Shown here piece by piece: positions 47,336 to 58,178 of a DNA stretch of 64,000 nucleotides. Positions within the stretch are counted from its first letter, which is position 1. Each line of letters opens with the position of its first letter. Origin of the DNA: Paenibacillus abyssi. Lineage in GTDB: Bacteria; Bacillota; Bacilli; Paenibacillales; Paenibacillaceae. The position numbers were made by a program, and so were the translations under genes. Below the pieces are notes generated by a model. It was not told where the DNA came from. It saw only the letters and a list, made by a program, of their open reading frames with translations, and did no database searches. The DNA lies in assembly GCF_014640295.1 (NCBI RefSeq), contig NZ_BMGR01000010.1, positions 124,001 to 188,000 of the forward strand, in the 5' to 3' direction.

Positions 47336-48088
47336 TTATCCCATATACATGCCGCCGTCAACGTGTATCGTCTGGCCCGTCATATAGGCAGCCGAATCGG
47401 AAGCCAGGAATCGCACGGCCGACGCAATGTCCTGCGGCTGGCCGAGTCTGGCCAGCGGAATTTGGCCGGACAGCTGCTCCCGCATCTCGGCTGGAAGCTT
47501 GTCGGTCATATCCGTTTCAATGAAACCAGGCGCTACGCAATTAACCGTGATGCCGCGCGATGCCAGCTCGCGTGCCGTGGCCTTTGTCAGCCCGATCACG
47601 CCAGCTTTGGCCGCAACATAATTCGCTTGTCCCGGGTTGCCAAGCGCACCCACAACAGACGAAATATTGATAATGCGGCCTGAGCGTTGTTTCATCATCG
47701 GACGGGTAACGGCTTTGATCCCGTTAAATACACCCTTCAGATTCGTTTCGATGACTTGATCGAACTCTTCCTCTTTCATCCGCATGATGAGATTATCTCT
47801 TGTAATGCCGGCATTGTTCACAAGAATATCGATTGCACCGAACGATTCAATTACTTGACTTACCATCCGGTCGAACTCATCGGGCTTGCCCACATTCGCT
47901 TGAACGATCAGCGCACGGCGCCCGAGCGCTTCTACAGCTTTCGCCGTTTCGGTGGCTGCGGCTTCACTGCCGGAATAATTGATGGCCACATCCGCGCCGC
48001 CTTCGGCAAGCGCCAATGCGATGGCCCGGCCGATCCCCCTTGACGCACCCGTCACAAGCGCTCTTTTGCCTGATAAATCTCCAAACAT
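47336..48088 (-). CDS. fabG: 3-oxoacyl-ACP reductase FabG
   Basis: NADPH-dependent reductase, short-chain dehydrogenase family, 250 residues from ATG at 48088 (GGGAGGGG upstream). It shows the cofactor motif [13 protein letters not shown] (12-24), NNAG (91-94) and the catalytic Ser143-144, Tyr157 and Lys161 (NYVAAKAG). It lies between fabD and acpP. Confidence 0.97.
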   Translation of the reverse strand: MFGDLSGKRALVTGASRGIGRAIALALAEGGADVAINYSGSEAAATETAKAVEALGRRALIVQANVGKPDEFDRMVSQVIESFGAIDILVNNAGITRDNLIMRMKEEEFDQVIETNLKGVFNGIKAVTRPMMKQRSGRIINISSVVGALGNPGQANYVAAKAGVIGLTKATARELASRGITVNCVAPGFIETDMTDKLPAEMREQLSGQIPLARLGQPQDIASAVRFLASDSAAYMTGQTIHVDGGMYMG

Positions 48089-48126
48089 TGTAACCCCTCC
48101 CAACTTGATATATACTTCGCGTTCCC

Positions 48127-49062
48127 TTATGAACCGGCGGATACCGCCGCTTCGAGCGCAGTCAGGCTGTTGATGGACAGGATGGTTACGCTTTTGTCAA
48201 TTTTCTTGATCAAGCCGGCCAGCACCGTACCGGAACCGATCTCAACAAAGGTATCAACGCCCTGCTCGATCATATAACGGACACTATCTTCCCATAATAC
48301 GGGAGATACGACCTGATCCACCAGCAGCTTGCGGATCGACTCCGCATCCTGGACAGGCAGCGCTGTAACGTTCGCGATGACCGGAATGCCAGCATCCTGA
48401 AGCGTCAAGCTCTCCAGTACCGCCTGCAAACGCCCCGCTGCCGGCTGCATGAGCGAGGAATGGAACGGGCCGCTAACCTCAAGCGGGATGACCCGCTTGG
48501 CTCCGGCTTCCTTGCCGCGTTCCACGACAGCTGCCACACCGCTTGCCGAGCCCGACACCACAATCTGCCCCGGGCAGTTGACGTTAGCGAGCTCCACCGC
48601 ACCGGCTTCAGCGCTGACCGCACTACACAGCTGGGCCAGCGCTTCGCGCTCGGCGCCCAGAACGGCAGCCATTGCTCCTTGCCCGCCCGGAACCGCCTGC
48701 TCCATAAACTCACCGCGGGCGCGAACCGTCCGCACCGCATCCTCAAAGCTCAGTACACCGGCCGCAACAAGCGCGCTGTATTCGCCAAGACTGTGGCCGG
48801 CAACATAATCCGGTGTCATTCCGCGCTCGCGGAACGCCTCGAGCAGCGCCACGCTGACGGCGAGCAATGCCGGCTGCGTATTCGCCGTCTGCTTCAAGAG
48901 CTCGTCAGGTCCGTCAAAGATAATATCACTGAGCTTAAAGCCAAGCGCTTCATCCGCACGGTCAATGACGCTGCGCGATGCTGCAATCGAATCATATACA
49001 TCTTTCCCCATGCCGACGGCTTGCGCCCCTTGGCCGGGGAATACAAATGCAATTTTGCCCAT
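48127..49062 (-). CDS. fabD: Malonyl-CoA:ACP transacylase FabD
   Basis: Loads malonyl groups onto ACP. The 311-residue protein starts [20 protein letters not shown] and has nucleophile Ser91 in [11 protein letters not shown]; the family His is in GPFHSSLM near residue 195. It lies between fabH and fabG with a 22-base gap to fabH. Confidence 0.97.
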   Translation of the reverse strand: MGKIAFVFPGQGAQAVGMGKDVYDSIAASRSVIDRADEALGFKLSDIIFDGPDELLKQTANTQPALLAVSVALLEAFRERGMTPDYVAGHSLGEYSALVAAGVLSFEDAVRTVRARGEFMEQAVPGGQGAMAAVLGAEREALAQLCSAVSAEAGAVELANVNCPGQIVVSGSASGVAAVVERGKEAGAKRVIPLEVSGPFHSSLMQPAAGRLQAVLESLTLQDAGIPVIANVTALPVQDAESIRKLLVDQVVSPVLWEDSVRYMIEQGVDTFVEIGSGTVLAGLIKKIDKSVTILSINSLTALEAAVSAGS

Positions 49063-49084
49063 GAATCCAAAGACCTCCTGCCTA

Positions 49085-50071
49085 TTACCAAATAAGTACC
49101 GATGCTCCCCAAGTCAATCCGCCGCCAAAACCGACAAAAACAAGCTTATCGCCTTCCTTAATCCGGCCTTCCTCGGCAGCTTCAGCCAGTGCAATCGGAA
49201 TGGAGCCGGCCGAAACATTGCCGTACTTATGCAAATTGATCATGCACTTTTCTTCAGGCAGATTCAGTCGATTCAATGCGGATTGGATAATCCGGATGTT
49301 GGCTTGGTGAGGAATCAGCAGATCGATATCCGATGTTGTCATTCCGGCTTTATGTAACGCATCTTCAGCCGCGCTTCCCATAATCCGCACGGCGAATTTG
49401 AATACTTCGCTGCCGGCCATTTGAATGAAATGCTGCCGATCATCTACGCTCCCTGCAGACGCAGGAACACGCGAACCGCCGCCGCATACCTTCAACAATT
49501 CGCCGCCGGCACCGTCGGCGCCCAGCTCGAACGAACGGAATCCCCGCCCTTCCGGCACATGTCCGAGAACGACCGCTCCTGCACCGTCGCCGAACAGAAT
49601 GCATGTATTGCGATCCGTATAATCCGTAATGCGGGACAAGCATTCCGCGCCAACGACAAGCGCATGCTTGTACATCCCCGATGCGATCATGCTCGAGGCT
49701 GTCGCCAAACCATAGATAAATCCGGAACACGCCGCCGACAGATCGAAGGCCGCTGCCTTGCGCGCGCCGAGCTTATCCTGCAGCAGGCAGGCCGTAGACG
49801 GGAAAAACATATCCGGCGTAACTGTCGCTACAATAATGAGGTCCAGTTCTTCCGCCGTTATGCCTGCCGCAGCCAGCGCTTGCTTCGACGCTTCATAAGC
49901 AAGATCGGATGTGGCCTGCTCCGGAGCAGCCATCCGGCGCTCACGAATGCCTGTGCGGGTAACGATCCATTCGTCATTCGTATCCACCATTTGTTCCAAT
50001 TCTTGATTGGTCAATATGCGATCGGGAACATATTTTCCCGTTCCAATAATTCCGACCGGATGCAAATTCAT
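49085..50071 (-). CDS. fabH: Beta-ketoacyl-ACP synthase III (FabH)
   Basis: Initiates fatty-acid synthesis by condensing an acyl-CoA primer with malonyl-ACP. The 328-residue protein has Cys115 in SAACSGFIYGL, His in IPHQANIRI (near 250) and Asn in YGNVSAGSIPIAL. In Bacillales the enzyme prefers branched primers, which is family knowledge. It starts ten bases after plsX. Confidence 0.97.
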   Translation of the reverse strand: MNLHPVGIIGTGKYVPDRILTNQELEQMVDTNDEWIVTRTGIRERRMAAPEQATSDLAYEASKQALAAAGITAEELDLIIVATVTPDMFFPSTACLLQDKLGARKAAAFDLSAACSGFIYGLATASSMIASGMYKHALVVGAECLSRITDYTDRNTCILFGDGAGAVVLGHVPEGRGFRSFELGADGAGGELLKVCGGGSRVPASAGSVDDRQHFIQMAGSEVFKFAVRIMGSAAEDALHKAGMTTSDIDLLIPHQANIRIIQSALNRLNLPEEKCMINLHKYGNVSAGSIPIALAEAAEEGRIKEGDKLVFVGFGGGLTWGASVLIW

Positions 50072-50081
50072 AGGGTCACAC

Positions 50082-51071
50082 TCACTTCCCGCTAATTTCC
50101 GTTGTGATGGATTGAATTAAATTACTCTGCAGCGCGATCCGCGCCTGCCGCACGGCATTCTTGACGGCTACGGAATCGGAAGAGCCATGGCTTTTCATCA
50201 CTAAGCCGTTCACGCCGAGCAGCGGGGCAGCGCCGTGTTCTTTATAGTCCATCTTCTGTTTGAAGCCGCGAAGCTTGGGCAGCATGATCGCCGCAGCCAG
50301 CTTTGTAAGCCACGAACGCGTAAATTCCTCTTTCAGGACAGAGAAGACCGTACTTGCCGTCCCTTCCATCGCCTTAAGCATAATATTCCCGACAAAGCCG
50401 TCGCACACCAAAACATCGCAATTGCGGGCCAATACATCCCGTGCCTCCACATTCCCGACAAAATGAATCGGCGCCGACTCAAGCAGGTCGAATGCGGCTT
50501 TCGTCAGCTCATTGCCTTTTTTCGCTTCTGTGCCGACATTAAGCAAGCCGACCCGCGGCCTTGCCATCTTATGAACCTTTTCACGATAAATGCTTCCCAT
50601 CAGCGCATACTGCAGTAAATGCTCCGGCTTGGCATCCATGTTCGCGCCCAGATCAAGCGCGAGTACACCGATGTTATCCAGCGTCGGCACCATCGGCGCA
50701 AGCGCTGGGCGCTCTATGCCTTCGATGCGCCCGACCACCAGCAGCCCGGCCGTCATCAAGGCGCCTGTGTTGCCTGCGGAGATCATCGCATCGGCTTCCC
50801 CTTCGCGGACAAGCCTGCCGGCTATAACCATTGAGGAGTCCTTCTTGCGCCGAATCGCTTTGACGGGCTCCTCGTCCGGCTCCACCACCTCGGAAGCATG
50901 CCGAAGCTCCACATTGCCGGGAGCCTGTCCCTTCAGCAGCGGCTCAATCCGCTTCGTATCACCCACCAGAACGAGCTGGGTATCCCGCCATTCAGCCGCC
51001 GCGTCCAGCGCTCCCTGCACGATTGCCGCTGGCGCATTGTCGCCGCCCATAACATCAATTGCGATCCGCAT
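50082..51071 (-). CDS. plsX: Phosphate acyltransferase PlsX
   Basis: Makes acyl-phosphate from acyl-ACP for phospholipid synthesis. ATG at 51071 with GGGGGAGACG upstream gives 329 residues starting MRIAIDVMGGDNAPAAIV. Other family stretches are ISAGNTGALMTAGLL, LDLGANMDAKPEHL and CDGFVGNIMLKAMEG. The start lies inside the fapR end (17-base overlap), so it is coupled to the regulator. Confidence 0.96.
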   Translation of the reverse strand: MRIAIDVMGGDNAPAAIVQGALDAAAEWRDTQLVLVGDTKRIEPLLKGQAPGNVELRHASEVVEPDEEPVKAIRRKKDSSMVIAGRLVREGEADAMISAGNTGALMTAGLLVVGRIEGIERPALAPMVPTLDNIGVLALDLGANMDAKPEHLLQYALMGSIYREKVHKMARPRVGLLNVGTEAKKGNELTKAAFDLLESAPIHFVGNVEARDVLARNCDVLVCDGFVGNIMLKAMEGTASTVFSVLKEEFTRSWLTKLAAAIMLPKLRGFKQKMDYKEHGAAPLLGVNGLVMKSHGSSDSVAVKNAVRQARIALQSNLIQSITTEISGK

Positions 51072-51672
51072 TTTCGTCTCCCCCTTCGATGTTCGCGCCA
51101 CCAGCGGATCGATAAATGATAAAATGCCCTTGAAAAACCATTTCTTCGCCTACATACGTGAACACTTCCACTTTTGCTTTGCTGCTGCCTCCGGAGTTCG
51201 ATCTTACATACGCCTTAGCGATACATTTTTCCCCCAGCTTAACTGAACGGATAAACCGGATGTCCGCCGAAGCGGTCAGGGCGATTTCCTCATTAATAAC
51301 GGCAACGGCCAGCGAGTTCGCTTGGGCAAAGACATGATGGCCCCGCGCGATTCCGGTTCTGGAAAATACATGTTCTTCACGAATATCAAAAATCGAGATT
51401 CCGCTCTTATCCAACTGTAAATCAATAATATCACCAATGACTTCATGCAGCGGCAGCGACCGCACCGCATCGTAGGAGCGCTCGGCCATCAGCTTCACGC
51501 GTTCCCGGAGCTCCGGTATGCCAAGCTCCATCCGGTCAAGCCGGATCGTCTGGATGCTCACCTTGAGCAGCCGGTTCAATTCGCGATCCGCAATAAACGG
51601 ATTCTCTTCAATCAGCTTGGATAACTGCTGCTGCCGCTGGCGTTTGGGCAGACGTTCGATGGTCCGCACCAC
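51055..51672 (-). CDS. fapR: FapR, malonyl-CoA-sensing repressor of fatty-acid synthesis
   Basis: Represses fab and plsX genes until malonyl-CoA binds. The 205-residue protein has an N-terminal HTH (FIADRELNRLLKVSIQTIRLDRMELGIPELRER, about 27-60) and a C-terminal hot-dog effector domain with VFSRTGIARGHHVFAQANSLAVAV and SADIRFIRSVKLGEK. The start is GTG (51672 or 51669) and lies only about ten bases after a TATAAT, so the mRNA may be nearly leaderless. A FapR operator lies upstream. Confidence 0.95.
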   Translation of the reverse strand: MVRTIERLPKRQRQQQLSKLIEENPFIADRELNRLLKVSIQTIRLDRMELGIPELRERVKLMAERSYDAVRSLPLHEVIGDIIDLQLDKSGISIFDIREEHVFSRTGIARGHHVFAQANSLAVAVINEEIALTASADIRFIRSVKLGEKCIAKAYVRSNSGGSSKAKVEVFTYVGEEMVFQGHFIIYRSAGGANIEGGDENADRN

Positions 51673-51681
51673 CTTTGTATC

Positions 51682-51729
51682 ATTATAGTATACTCGGCTT
51701 CAACGTCAGATATTATCACCAGGTACTAA
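51682..51729 (-). promoter_or_regulatory. fapR promoter with FapR operator
   Basis: On the minus strand TTAGTACCTGGTGATAAT (51712-51729) matches the FapR box, an inverted repeat around TTAGTACC/GGTGATAA (6 of 8 paired). It is followed by a candidate -35 CTGACG and, after 16 bases, -10 TATAAT at 51682-51687. FapR therefore probably autoregulates the whole fapR-plsX-fab operon. Confidence 0.8.
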
Positions 51730-51745
51730 TTTCAGTATAAAGAAA

Positions 51746-51803
51746 AATACGGCAGGAAGCAACGGCTGTTACGATATTGCTGCGAATAGCCGCCTGCCGT
51801 ATT
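51746..51803 (-). terminator. Intrinsic terminator after rpmF
   Basis: A minus-strand stem AATACGGCAGG / CCTGCCGTATT encloses a second CGGCT/AGCCG hairpin and is followed by TTTCTTT. It separates the rpmF transcript from the fapR promoter. Confidence 0.8.
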
Positions 51804-51855
51804 CAGGCAAAAAAATAGCACCTCACCAAGGATGAAGTACTACTTGTAAAAACTG

Positions 51856-52029
51856 TTATTGCTTGATAATTTCTCTCGATTTATAGGTTCCGCACACTTT
51901 GCACACGTGGTGAGCCAGCTTCAACTCTCCGCATTGCTCGCATTTGACCATACCCGGCACCATCAGTTTGAAGTGCGTGCGGCGTTTGTCGCGACGAGTT
52001 TTGGATGTTCTTCTTTGTGGTACTGCCAT
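51856..52029 (-). CDS. rpmF: 50S ribosomal protein L32
   Basis: Small zinc-binding ribosomal protein of 57 residues starting [19 protein letters not shown]. Zinc ligands C30, C33, C43 and C46 are all present, so this is the zinc-containing (C+) form. ATG at 52029 follows AGGAGGTGGG. It lies after the DUF177 gene, the usual arrangement. Confidence 0.97.
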   Translation of the reverse strand: MAVPQRRTSKTRRDKRRTHFKLMVPGMVKCEQCGELKLAHHVCKVCGTYKSREIIKQ

Positions 52030-52077
52030 TTTTCCCACCTCCTTCACAGAATAACACAGCGTTTTACTGTTCGTTCA

Positions 52078-52584
52078 TTATGGCTTGAATAAATCTTTCA
52101 GCGCCGCGAATCTCGGATCAACGCCCTCGCGCGCGCAGCCGCATTGATGTTCATTCAAATTGGTTCCGCACTGCGGACATAAGCCTTGGCAGTTCTCCTG
52201 ACAGAGCGGTATGAATGGTACATGAAGCAGCAACGATTCTTCAACATAAGGCGTCAGGTCGACCTTGTCTTCCTTCACCTTAATAATATCCTCATCCTCT
52301 TCTTCGCCGTCCGCCGCTTTAAGCGTCTGGAAGCGTTCAAAGAAAGGAATATCCACATGTTCATGCGTGGGCTCCAAACAACGTGAACAAGCGAGTTCGA
52401 GATCGATGGCCAGCTCACCCTCCACTTTGACGACCTTCTCTTCGGCACTTGCCTCAAGCCGGATATCAAGCGGCCCTGCTTTCAGAACATCCTTGTTGTT
52501 CTTAAGCAGTTCATCAACGTTCATTGTCGTATGAATCGGAACCCTTGTCCCTTTGGACAACATTTCTTGTATGCGTATCAACAT
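52078..52584 (-). CDS. YceD/DUF177-family protein (YlbN)
   Basis: A 168-residue protein of the DUF177 family, encoded next to rpmF in most bacteria; in other organisms it is linked to 23S rRNA accumulation. It has CSRCLEPTHEHVDIPF near the centre and a C-terminal Cys-rich segment (CQENCQGLCPQCGTNL, QCGC) typical of Firmicute forms. ATG at 52584 has GGAGTGATC upstream; a 27-codon extension crosses the promoter and is rejected. Confidence 0.9.
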   Translation of the reverse strand: MLIRIQEMLSKGTRVPIHTTMNVDELLKNNKDVLKAGPLDIRLEASAEEKVVKVEGELAIDLELACSRCLEPTHEHVDIPFFERFQTLKAADGEEEDEDIIKVKEDKVDLTPYVEESLLLHVPFIPLCQENCQGLCPQCGTNLNEHQCGCAREGVDPRFAALKDLFKP

Positions 52585-52611
52585 TAAGATCACTCCAAAC
52601 AAACAAAGATT

Positions 52612-52641
52612 ATTATATCGACCAGCCAGCTGTTTTGTCAA
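52612..52641 (-). promoter_or_regulatory. Sigma-A promoter of the ylbN-rpmF unit
   Basis: Minus-strand TTGACA (52636-52641) and TATAAT (52612-52617), both perfect, are separated by 18 bases, about 28 bases before the ATG. This is the best vegetative promoter in the window. Confidence 0.85.
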
Positions 52642-52738
52642 CATTTTCACGTATAGAAATGCCAAATAAAATGTCGAATAGGCGATTTAGGCCAAACCGT
52701 GTTATATTGGGAGGACCTAATCGTTTCGGAGGAAAGCT

Positions 52739-53980
52739 ATGCGGACCGTCGGTATCATTGTTGAGTATAACCCATTTCACAACGGACATTTGTATCATTT
52801 ACAGCAATCCGTCAAAATAACGCAGGCTGATGCCGTCGTTGCCGTCATGAGCGGACCATTTCTGCAGCGGGGCGAACCGGCCATTGTGGATAAATGGTCC
52901 CGTGCCGAGATGGCGCTGCGCGGCGGATGCGATCTTGTCATTGAACTGCCCGTTGCCTACGCTGCACAAGCGGCGGAATGGTTCGCGTTCGGCGCCGTAT
53001 CGCTGCTTGATGCGACGGGAATCGTCGATTCGATCTGCTTTGGCAGCGAAAGCGGCGATCTGCGCAGTCTGCGCCTCATTGCACGGACATTAGCGAGCGA
53101 GCCGGAGGCGTTTCAAACGCTTCTTAGGGAAACGTTAAAAACCGGCGCCAGCTATCCATCCGCTTACAGCAGCGCGGTCAAGCGTTATATGCAAGAACGC
53201 GGCGAAACGCAAGCCGCTAATTATCCGCTGGGTAAACCCAATAACACACTTGGCCTGCATTATTTAATCGCGCTTGAGAGAATCAACAGCCGGATTGAGC
53301 CTTATACGATTATAAGGGAAAAAGCCGGTTACCACCAAACCGAGATCACGGACCGGCAAATCGCAAGCGCAACGGCCATCCGGCGGATGCTTACGGAGGA
53401 TCGTACTCTGGGAGCGATCTCCTCTTATGTGCCTGGCTCCACCCTTGACATACTGGAACGTGAATGGAACAGCAGCCAAGGACCGGTCACCTGGGATCAT
53501 TTCTTCCCTGCACTGCTCCACCTGCTCGCTTCCCAAAACGCACAACAGCTGTCCTCGTTCCATGAGATGAACGAAGGACTGGAGTTTCGACTGCGGCAGA
53601 CACTCACTCAACTGGACAGCCTCGATTTTGATGCGCTGCTCCAATCGCTCAAGACCCGGCGTTATACACGCACCAAGCTGCAGCGGGCGCTGTTGGCCGT
53701 GCTGCTCGGCCATCGCAAGGCTATGTTGCATCCCGACCGGCTGCAGGGCGGCGTAGATTACATCCGCGTGCTTGGCTTTACGGACAAGGGCAGGACTTTG
53801 CTAAAGCGGATGAAAAAGACAGCGAGGCTTCCGGTTCTGCTCACCGCCGCCCGCTCACCTGATGGACTGCGGTATTTGGAGCTGGATATCCAGGCTGCAT
53901 CCGTCTACTCGCTCGCTCAGGCCGGTGTATCATCCAAATCGATGTTTCGCGATTACTACAGACCGCCGGTCATGATCTGA
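52739..53980 (+). CDS. tmcAL: TmcAL, tRNA(Met) cytidine acetate ligase (YlbM)
   Basis: Acetylates C34 of elongator tRNA-Met using acetate and ATP. The 413-residue protein has the nucleotidyltransferase motif EYNPFHNGHLYHL (9-21, HxGH), MSGPFLQRGEPAIVDKWSRAEMAL and SESGDL. AGGAAAGCT precedes the ATG. A candidate extended -10 (TGTTATATT, about 52700) lies upstream, divergent from ylbN. It converges on sepM with an 11-base overlap of the coding ends. Confidence 0.94.
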   Translation: MRTVGIIVEYNPFHNGHLYHLQQSVKITQADAVVAVMSGPFLQRGEPAIVDKWSRAEMALRGGCDLVIELPVAYAAQAAEWFAFGAVSLLDATGIVDSICFGSESGDLRSLRLIARTLASEPEAFQTLLRETLKTGASYPSAYSSAVKRYMQERGETQAANYPLGKPNNTLGLHYLIALERINSRIEPYTIIREKAGYHQTEITDRQIASATAIRRMLTEDRTLGAISSYVPGSTLDILEREWNSSQGPVTWDHFFPALLHLLASQNAQQLSSFHEMNEGLEFRLRQTLTQLDSLDFDALLQSLKTRRYTRTKLQRALLAVLLGHRKAMLHPDRLQGGVDYIRVLGFTDKGRTLLKRMKKTARLPVLLTAARSPDGLRYLELDIQAASVYSLAQAGVSSKSMFRDYYRPPVMI

Positions 53981-53992
53981 CCGGCGGTTTTT
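53962..53992 (+). terminator. Intrinsic terminator shared by the tmcAL and sepM ends
   Basis: Perfect hairpin ACCGCCGGTCA / TGACCGGCGGT with a five-base loop followed by TTTT on the plus strand. Both stop codons (tmcAL TGA and sepM TGA) are inside the stem. On the minus strand no T-run follows. Confidence 0.85.
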
Positions 53993-55019
53993 CTATCTTA
54001 GCCAATACTTCAACAGCCTCCTGCAGCGAACCCGCAGCCTCAACGCGCATGGACGAGCCGATCTTCTCCGCCTGCGCCTTGGCTTCCTGCACATTTTCCT
54101 TTGGCGCGAGGAAGAGCTGCGCGCCTTTGCGGTGGGCCGCCGTTACTTTCAACGCTATGCCGCCGATCGGCCCGACCGTGCTTTCCGGCGTTATTGTTCC
54201 GGTGCCGGCAACAAGCAGCCCGCCGGATAAATCGCCTGCCGTCAAATAATCCACCATCTGCAGCGCAAACATTAATCCTGCGGAAGGACCGCCAATCTCT
54301 CCGGCGGCGATCTGTATCGCCTTGCTCTTATCTTCCGGAACGATATTTCTTATTTCCGTCAGCAGAACACCGCCCAGCATCTTCGGCAAATCGCTGGCGG
54401 CAGGCTCGCCTGGAATCATCTGAAGCGTCGTTTTCAGCTCTACAGCCTGTCCTTGCCGAAGCACAGACCATACCAGTGTTTCCCCCGTCCCGCCTGCAGC
54501 GAGAAGCTTTGCTAACGAATCCGCATCCTTAATTTCGCTGCTGTTCACGCTGAGCAATACATCGCCTGCATGGAAGCCATCTTCAGCCTGTGAGCTGACA
54601 TCCGTAACAACGAGCTTCTCAGGTTGAATGGCATACTTGACGCCCGCAAACCGATAAGCCGCCTCCACGGCATCGCTTTGCGAGTTCTGCATGACGACCA
54701 CCAGCCGTTCCACATATTCCTCTCTGGTCTTGCCGCCCAATACATCTTTCTTCCGAAGCAGCAGCATATCATCCTCCCAAGCGGTTCGGGCAACCGTCCA
54801 GAAATTAGCAAAGGACATATGAACGGTTGTTAACATAAACTTACCCTCTCCCGGCGGGTCTCCCGACGCAACCTTTATCATCGGCGTAACAGGCTCTACG
54901 ATGCCCGGCTCATACACAACGAAGGGCGTAGGAATATAGAGCAAAAATATCATCAACAGCGCCGCAGACAGCGCAGGACGCCAGATGCTGCTCATAAAGC
55001 TCTGTTTTCCGGCAGGCAT
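53970..55019 (-). CDS. SepM/YlbL-like PDZ-Lon membrane protease
   Basis: A 349-residue S16-family serine protease anchored by one N-terminal span (about 15-33). A PDZ domain covers about 130-200 (GFHAGDVLLSVNSSEIKDADSL), and the Lon-like domain carries Ser246 in GGPSAGLMFAL and Lys291 in GGIALKVTAAHRKGA, the catalytic dyad. Family members process peptides outside the cell (SepM) or act in the DNA-damage response (YlbL). It is divergent from ylbJ. Confidence 0.92.
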   Translation of the reverse strand: MPAGKQSFMSSIWRPALSAALLMIFLLYIPTPFVVYEPGIVEPVTPMIKVASGDPPGEGKFMLTTVHMSFANFWTVARTAWEDDMLLLRKKDVLGGKTREEYVERLVVVMQNSQSDAVEAAYRFAGVKYAIQPEKLVVTDVSSQAEDGFHAGDVLLSVNSSEIKDADSLAKLLAAGGTGETLVWSVLRQGQAVELKTTLQMIPGEPAASDLPKMLGGVLLTEIRNIVPEDKSKAIQIAAGEIGGPSAGLMFALQMVDYLTAGDLSGGLLVAGTGTITPESTVGPIGGIALKVTAAHRKGAQLFLAPKENVQEAKAQAEKIGSSMRVEAAGSLQEAVEVLAKIEKPPVRS

Positions 55020-55038
55020 CTTTATCCTCCTTCAATTT

Positions 55039-55068
55039 CAAACGCTGGTCTAACGCTTGCAGCGTTTG
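55039..55068. repeat. Nested inverted repeats between sepM-like gene and ylbJ
   Basis: CAAACGCT (55039-55046) is perfectly inverted as AGCGTTTG (55061-55068), and an inner palindrome AACGCT-TGC-AGCGTT shares the right arm. The two pairings are mutually exclusive. They lie in the 101-base divergent promoter region and may be an operator. Just after it CGTACATT resembles a sigma-E -10 (CATACANT), but no -35 is convincing. Confidence 0.5.
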
Positions 55069-55120
55069 CGTACATTGTAATGTCTGTCCAAATTCCAAAT
55101 CAAGAGGAGGTTGGAGCATA

Positions 55121-57409
<2,289 letters not shown>

Positions 57410-57522
57410 TACTGCCCGCTCCCTTCGTCAAAAATTTCTTCTGCTATCGTACCACAATTTTCCCCGCTTGAAAAAAAGGAGCTTTTCCTGACTGCAGCGG
57501 TTCCTCAAAACAGGGGGCTGCG

Positions 57523-57552
57523 GAATAATTGTTTATCCCCTGATGTATAATT
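57523..57552 (+). promoter_or_regulatory. Candidate sigma-G/sigma-F-type promoter
   Basis: GAATAAT (57523-57529) matches the sigma-G -35 GHATRHT at all seven positions. Eighteen bases after GAATA comes TATAATT (57546-57552), matching the sigma-G -10 CATWHTA at five of seven. It points toward the terminator at 57666 with no protein gene between. A vegetative reading is poorer, as no TTGACA is 17 bases upstream. Confidence 0.5.
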
Positions 57553-57557
57553 GTGCC

Positions 57558-57697
57558 GAAATCGGCAATCCTTTAATTATCGGCATCGAGAGATGTCGTA
57601 GACAACCGCGGAGAAGACTTACGTTTCCCCATAAGCTCTTCGTCCGGTTTCTCCTCTCCCATGAAAGAGGCTCCCGAAAGGGAGCCTCGATTTTTTT
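57558..57697 (+). ncRNA. Candidate small RNA, csfG-like by position
   Basis: About 140 bases from the candidate promoter to a strong terminator, with no convincing open frame. Predicted elements: a small hairpin GCATC-GAGA-GATGT, a stem GGAGAA/TTCTCC enclosing CTTA/TAAG that presents a C-rich loop CGTTTCCCCA, then the terminator. B. subtilis encodes the forespore RNA csfG in the ylbG-ylbH gap, next to rsmD; this is the same place. Identity with csfG is inferred from location and promoter, not from sequence comparison. The flanks 57410-57522 hold nothing else evident. Confidence 0.55.
57666..57697 (+). terminator. Strong intrinsic terminator of the small-RNA candidate
   Basis: Perfect hairpin GAGGCTCCC-GAAA-GGGAGCCTC followed by GATTTTTTT on the plus strand. 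No plus-strand protein gene precedes it for more than 1.3 kb (ylbJ ends at 56329), so a short untranslated transcript is the simplest explanation. Confidence 0.93.
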
Positions 57698-57784
57698 ATA
57701 TCCCGCTGCTGCAAATCATGCCCTAAAAGAAAAGAACCTTTCCGGCCACACCGCTCATAACCTGTTGTAAAAGGAGTGGTGAAA

Positions 57785-58123
57785 ATGCCAAGCTATCGCA
57801 TCATCATCGACCTGTCCGAACGCAAGCTCTACTTGCTTGATGACAGCGCCGTTGTCCGCGCTTTTCCCGTAGGGGTCGGTAAAATGGTTACGCAAACCCC
57901 AACGGGCGAGTATACGATTATCAATAAACAACGGAATCCAGGCGGGCCTTTCGGCGCGCTCTGGATGGGATTGTCCAAACCGCATTATGGCATCCACGGC
58001 ACCAATGATCCTTCCTCGATCGGCAAGCTCGTATCGCACGGATGCATCCGAATGTACAATCAAGATGTGCTCGCGCTGTCAGAGCTCGTCCCGGTTGGCA
58101 CCCGCGTGACGATACGTCCCTGA
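57785..58123 (+). CDS. Short L,D-transpeptidase (YkuD family)
   Basis: A 112-residue YkuD catalytic domain with no LysM domain and no signal peptide. It contains [15 protein letters not shown] at the start and the catalytic motif with H71 (GIHGTND) and C87 (VSHGCIRM, H85). Such enzymes form 3-3 crosslinks or act on spore peptidoglycan. ATG at 57785 follows AGGAGTGGTGAAA. Lack of a signal suggests it acts inside the cell or at the forespore membrane, or leaves by another route; this is inference. Confidence 0.9.
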   Translation: MPSYRIIIDLSERKLYLLDDSAVVRAFPVGVGKMVTQTPTGEYTIINKQRNPGGPFGALWMGLSKPHYGIHGTNDPSSIGKLVSHGCIRMYNQDVLALSELVPVGTRVTIRP

Positions 58124-58125
58124 AC

Positions 58126-58162
58126 AAAAAATACGGCCTTCTCTTTTCAAGAGACGGACCGC
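58126..58162 (-). terminator. Intrinsic terminator of the thiamine-precursor operon
   Basis: Minus-strand hairpin with TCTCTT-GAA-AAGAGA inside CGG/CCG pairs, followed by TATTTTTTG, 17 bases after the TatD-like stop. Confidence 0.75.
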
Positions 58163-58178
58163 AATCTTTGCTCGACAT

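Noticed and set aside
57543-57770. Plus-strand 75-codon frame over the small-RNA candidate
   Set aside because: No ribosome binding site, no recognisable protein features, and it reads straight through the strong terminator at 57666-57697.
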